Assembly (NCBI GenBank): GCA_031277355.1 | Contig: JAITMN010000115.1 | Span: 1-8,273, forward strand | DNA length: 8,273 bases | Source: Nevskiaceae bacterium | Lineage (GTDB): Bacteria > Pseudomonadota > Gammaproteobacteria > Steroidobacterales > Steroidobacteraceae | Direction of reading: 5' to 3' | In this document: positions 6,875 through 8,273 of the stretch, piece by piece | How positions within the stretch are numbered: the stretch's first letter is position 1 | How the letters are laid out: each line of letters opens with the position of its first letter | Notes under the pieces: generated by a model | What the model was told of the DNA's origin: nothing | Databases searched by the model: none | The model's input: the letters and a program-made list of their open reading frames with translations, nothing else | Translations under genes and position numbers: made by a program

Positions 6875-6903
6875 TATTCGCTGCCGTCGGGCTGTTCGTT
6901 ACA
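6875..6903 (-). promoter_or_regulatory. SigF-type ECF promoter of the sigma/anti-sigma operon
   Basis: On the minus strand TGTAACG (6903-6897) is followed after exactly 16 bases by CGAATA (6880-6875). This agrees with the GTAAC-N16-CGAA pattern reported for Caulobacter SigF. Transcription would start near 6868-6869, about 10 bases before the GTG of the sigma gene. The same -35 heptamer and spacing occur in the promoter facing the other way. Confidence 0.75.
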
Positions 6904-6926
6904 GGTCGCTCATTGTGCGGCAGCGG

Positions 6927-6955
6927 TGTAACGTAGTGGCCCTTTTGCGCGTATT
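6927..6955 (+). promoter_or_regulatory. SigF-type ECF promoter of the bufferin operon
   Basis: TGTAACG (6927-6933) is followed after exactly 16 bases by CGTATT (6950-6955). The -35 heptamer and the spacing are identical to the divergent promoter at 6903-6875, and the -10 elements differ by A/T at one core position (CGAAT against CGTAT). Transcription would start near 6961, giving a leader of about 35 bases before bufA1. Of the other GTAAC(C/G) sequences I found in the window, none has a CGWA element at 16 bases. Confidence 0.8.
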
Positions 6956-6964
6956 GAGCATGAC

Positions 6965-6982
6965 AGCCCGTTTTGGGCTTTT
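6965..6982 (+). other. Small terminator-like hairpin in the bufA1 leader
   Basis: AGCCC (6965-6969) and GGGCT (6975-6979) form a 5-bp stem around GTTTT, followed by a run of four T (6979-6982, the first shared with the stem). It lies between the predicted transcription start and the ribosome binding site. It looks like a weak intrinsic terminator or attenuator, or a 5' stabilising hairpin. The stem is short, so the call is tentative. Confidence 0.35.
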
Positions 6983-6989
6983 AAGGAGA
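6983..6989 (+). promoter_or_regulatory. Strong ribosome binding site of bufA1
   Basis: AAGGAGA, 6 bases before the ATG at 6996. It decides the start: the frame stays open for 83 codons upstream, but only this ATG has a proper site and gives a signal peptide at the N-terminus. Confidence 0.85.
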
Positions 6990-6995
6990 TTGCAT

Positions 6996-7301
6996 ATGGC
7001 TTCATTTCAACGCACTGCACTGATCGGTTCGCTCACCGGCATGCTGGCTTTTGCCGCTGCGCACGCCTTTGCAGCCGACACACCCGCCGATACGTCGAAG
7101 GAAAAATGCTATGGCGTCGCGCTGAAAGGCAAGAATGATTGCGCCGCCGGCCCCGGAACCACCTGTCAGGGCACGTCGAAGGTGGATTATCAGGGTAATG
7201 CCTGGACGATGGTTCCCAAGGGCACCTGCGTGACGACGAAGCTGCCGGGCAATCGCACCGGCTCGCTGACGGCGTTGGAGCGCGATGTTCCCAAGACCTG
7301 A
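6996..7301 (+). CDS. bufA1: Bufferin precursor peptide, DUF2282 (BufA1)
   Basis: A 101-residue exported peptide of the DUF2282 family, now known as bufferin 1. The signal peptide covers about residues 1-27 (hydrophobic 8-26, ending AFA-ADT). The mature part has exactly four cysteines: C38 (EKCYG), C49 (KNDCA), C57 (TTCQG) and C78 (VPKGTC), in the order and spacing usual for the family. In characterised bufferins the two central cysteines are converted to thiooxazoles by the DUF692 enzyme and the mature peptide binds copper in the periplasm; the equivalents here are C49 and C57. A tail of 23 residues follows the last cysteine (ending LTALERDVPKT), and its coding sequence overlaps the start of bufB by 17 bases. 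Expression from the ECF promoter and the strong ribosome binding site is expected to be high once the sigma factor is free. Family is certain; copper binding is by homology. Confidence 0.94.
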   Translation: MASFQRTALIGSLTGMLAFAAAHAFAADTPADTSKEKCYGVALKGKNDCAAGPGTTCQGTSKVDYQGNAWTMVPKGTCVTTKLPGNRTGSLTALERDVPKT

Positions 7302-8193
7302 AGGCGCAGCGGGCGCGGCCAGCGCTGCGCCATCGACACAGGCTCCTGCGCTGCCTCTGGGCGCGGGAGTTTGCTTGAAGGCGATGCACTATCGCGATGT
7401 GCTCGCGGGTGATGGCGCGCCGGCCTTCTTCGAGATTCACGCGGAGAACTATCTGCATGCCGGTGGGCCGGCGCATCGCTATCTGGAGGCGATACGGCGC
7501 GATCATCGGCTCTCGATGCATGGCGTGGGGTTGTCGCTGGGAAGCGAGCAGGCGCCATCGGTTGAAGAATTGTCGGCGCGTGCGGCGCTGGTGGCGCGTT
7601 ATCAGCCGGATCAGTTCTCCGAACATCTGGCGTGGTGTCGATCGGGCGGAGAGTATTTCAACGATCTGCTGCCGGTGGCGTATACGCGCCAGAGCCTTGC
7701 GCGGATCGTGCGCAATGTTGATATCGTGCAGGAATCGCTGGGTCGCCGGATATTGATCGAGAATCCGGCGACGTATCTGGGTTTTGCCGCCAGCACGTTC
7801 GCGGAAACGCAATTCATCGGTGAACTGGTGCGCGCCAGCGGATGCGGGCTGTTGCTGGATGTGAACAACATCATCGTCAGTGCGATCAATCACGGGTTTG
7901 ATCCGGTGGAATATCTGGATGCGTTGCCGCTGCATGCGGTGGGTGAAGTGCATCTGGCCGGGCATGCCACGCGCAGCGATTCGACCGGAGCGCCGATCTG
8001 CATCGACAGTCATGATGGTCCGGTGCAGGCTGTGACGTGGTCGCTGTATCAGACCTTGCTCAACCGTATTGGCGCTGCGCCCACTTTGATCGAGTGGGAC
8101 AGTAACCTTCCCGACTACCGCACGCTGCTCGATGAGGCGCGCAAGGCTCATGCCATGCAGCCGGCGCAGGCGAGGGTGCCCGATGCAGCATGA
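7285..8193 (+). CDS. bufB: Multinuclear iron-dependent oxidase, DUF692 (BufB), bufferin maturase
   Basis: A 302-residue cytoplasmic TIM-barrel enzyme of the DUF692 (MNIO) family, related to MbnB of methanobactin synthesis. Family motifs appear in order: FFEIHAENY (48-56), SMHGVGLSLGS (77-87), FSEHLAW (111-117), ILIENPATYL (156-165), LLLDVNNIIVSAINHG (189-204), EVHLAGH (221-227), IDSHDGPV (240-247) and LIEWDSNLP (268-276). Likely iron ligands are among H79, E113, H114, E159, N194, H203, E221, H223, D241, H243 and E270. In characterised systems it modifies cysteines of the bufferin precursor to thiooxazoles, with the DUF2063 partner delivering the peptide. The ATG at 7285 has GGAG 4 bases upstream and lies inside the bufA1 end. 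The first 24 residues are a low-complexity Ala/Pro leader before the conserved core at GAGVCLKAMHY. No in-frame ATG occurs before M34, which would cut into the core. Confidence 0.94.
   Translation: MFPRPEGAAGAASAAPSTQAPALPLGAGVCLKAMHYRDVLAGDGAPAFFEIHAENYLHAGGPAHRYLEAIRRDHRLSMHGVGLSLGSEQAPSVEELSARAALVARYQPDQFSEHLAWCRSGGEYFNDLLPVAYTRQSLARIVRNVDIVQESLGRRILIENPATYLGFAASTFAETQFIGELVRASGCGLLLDVNNIIVSAINHGFDPVEYLDALPLHAVGEVHLAGHATRSDSTGAPICIDSHDGPVQAVTWSLYQTLLNRIGAAPTLIEWDSNLPDYRTLLDEARKAHAMQPAQARVPDAA
8172..8176 (+). promoter_or_regulatory. Ribosome binding site of bufC
   Basis: GAGGG, 6 bases before the ATG at 8183 and inside the end of bufB. It favours this ATG over the next one at 8198. Confidence 0.5.
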
Positions 8194-8273
8194 AGCGATG
8201 ACGCGGCATGAGGACCTCAGCGCCTTCGCCGCCGCATTGCGCGATCCGCAGGCCGCCGTGCCCGAAGGGTTGC
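8183..8273 (+). CDS. bufC: DUF2063 protein (BufC), N-terminal fragment; continues beyond window
   Basis: Only the first 30 codons are visible. After MQHEAMTRHEDL the sequence SAFAAALRDPQAAVPEGL matches the start of DUF2063 proteins, in which an F-x-x-A-L-x-DP segment followed by PxGL is typical. In bufferin and related MNIO systems this protein binds the precursor peptide and presents it to the DUF692 enzyme. It overlaps the end of bufB by 11 bases in the +1 frame, which fits translational coupling. An alternative ATG at 8198 would shorten it by 5 residues. The assignment rests on a short stretch plus its position right behind a DUF692 gene. What follows beyond the window (often a DoxX-like membrane protein) cannot be seen. 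Confidence 0.82.
   Translation, partial: MQHEAMTRHEDLSAFAAALRDPQAAVPEGL

Noticed and set aside
6747..6995. Upstream extension of the bufA1 frame by 83 codons
   Set aside because: It runs through the sigma gene on the other strand and through both promoters; the strong AAGGAGA and the signal peptide place the start at 6996.
7033..8151. Long 372-codon minus-strand frame opposite bufB
   Set aside because: Arg/Gln/His-rich composition, no recognisable motif, and it covers bufB, whose DUF692 motifs are unmistakable; a GC-rich shadow frame.

Overview
The window is about 8.3 kb of GC-rich, densely packed DNA. Gene content (c-type cytochrome, periplasmic PQQ enzyme, outer-membrane barrel protein, ECF sigma factor with a DUF1109/NrsF anti-sigma factor, bufferin genes) points to a Gram-negative proteobacterium, probably beta- or gammaproteobacterial. 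The species cannot be named from the sequence alone. No tRNA, rRNA, CRISPR array, insertion sequence or phage gene was seen.

Layout. The left edge (1-415, +) is the 3' end of an Hsp70/YegD-like gene. It converges on a six-gene minus-strand run that is read from right to left: ECF sigma factor (6859-6299), NrsF-type anti-sigma factor (6302-5667), diheme cytochrome c (5626-4859), PQQ-dependent dehydrogenase (4857-3244), multicopper oxidase (3096-1621) and outer-membrane barrel protein (1610-462). The first two overlap by 4 bases, cytochrome and dehydrogenase are 1 base apart, and oxidase and barrel are 10 bases apart. The only sizeable internal gap is 147 bases, before the oxidase. Divergently, on the plus strand, lies a bufferin operon: bufA1 (DUF2282, 6996-7301), bufB (DUF692 MNIO, 7285-8193) and the start of bufC (DUF2063, 8183 to the window end), each overlapping the next.

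Regulation. The 136-base divergent region carries two facing promoters of the same kind: GTAACG-N16-CGAATA towards the sigma gene and GTAACG-N16-CGTATT towards bufA1. Both resemble the SigF motif known from Caulobacter. The simplest reading is that the sigma factor drives its own operon and the bufferin operon, and that the six-membrane-segment NrsF protein, with two conserved-type cysteines, holds it inactive until metal or oxidative stress.

How the genes may work together. The bufferin branch is known in other bacteria to make a copper-binding, cysteine-modified periplasmic peptide. What is unusual here is the four-gene periplasmic redox module (diheme cytochrome, PQQ enzyme with a lanthanide-type Asp-Tyr-Asp signature, laccase/CueO-like oxidase, outer-membrane barrel) placed directly behind the sigma/anti-sigma pair. 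It may be a second, enzymatic arm of the same copper response. It could also be a catabolic module for alcohols or phenolics that only happens to sit there. The sequence supports the physical linkage but not yet the functional one.
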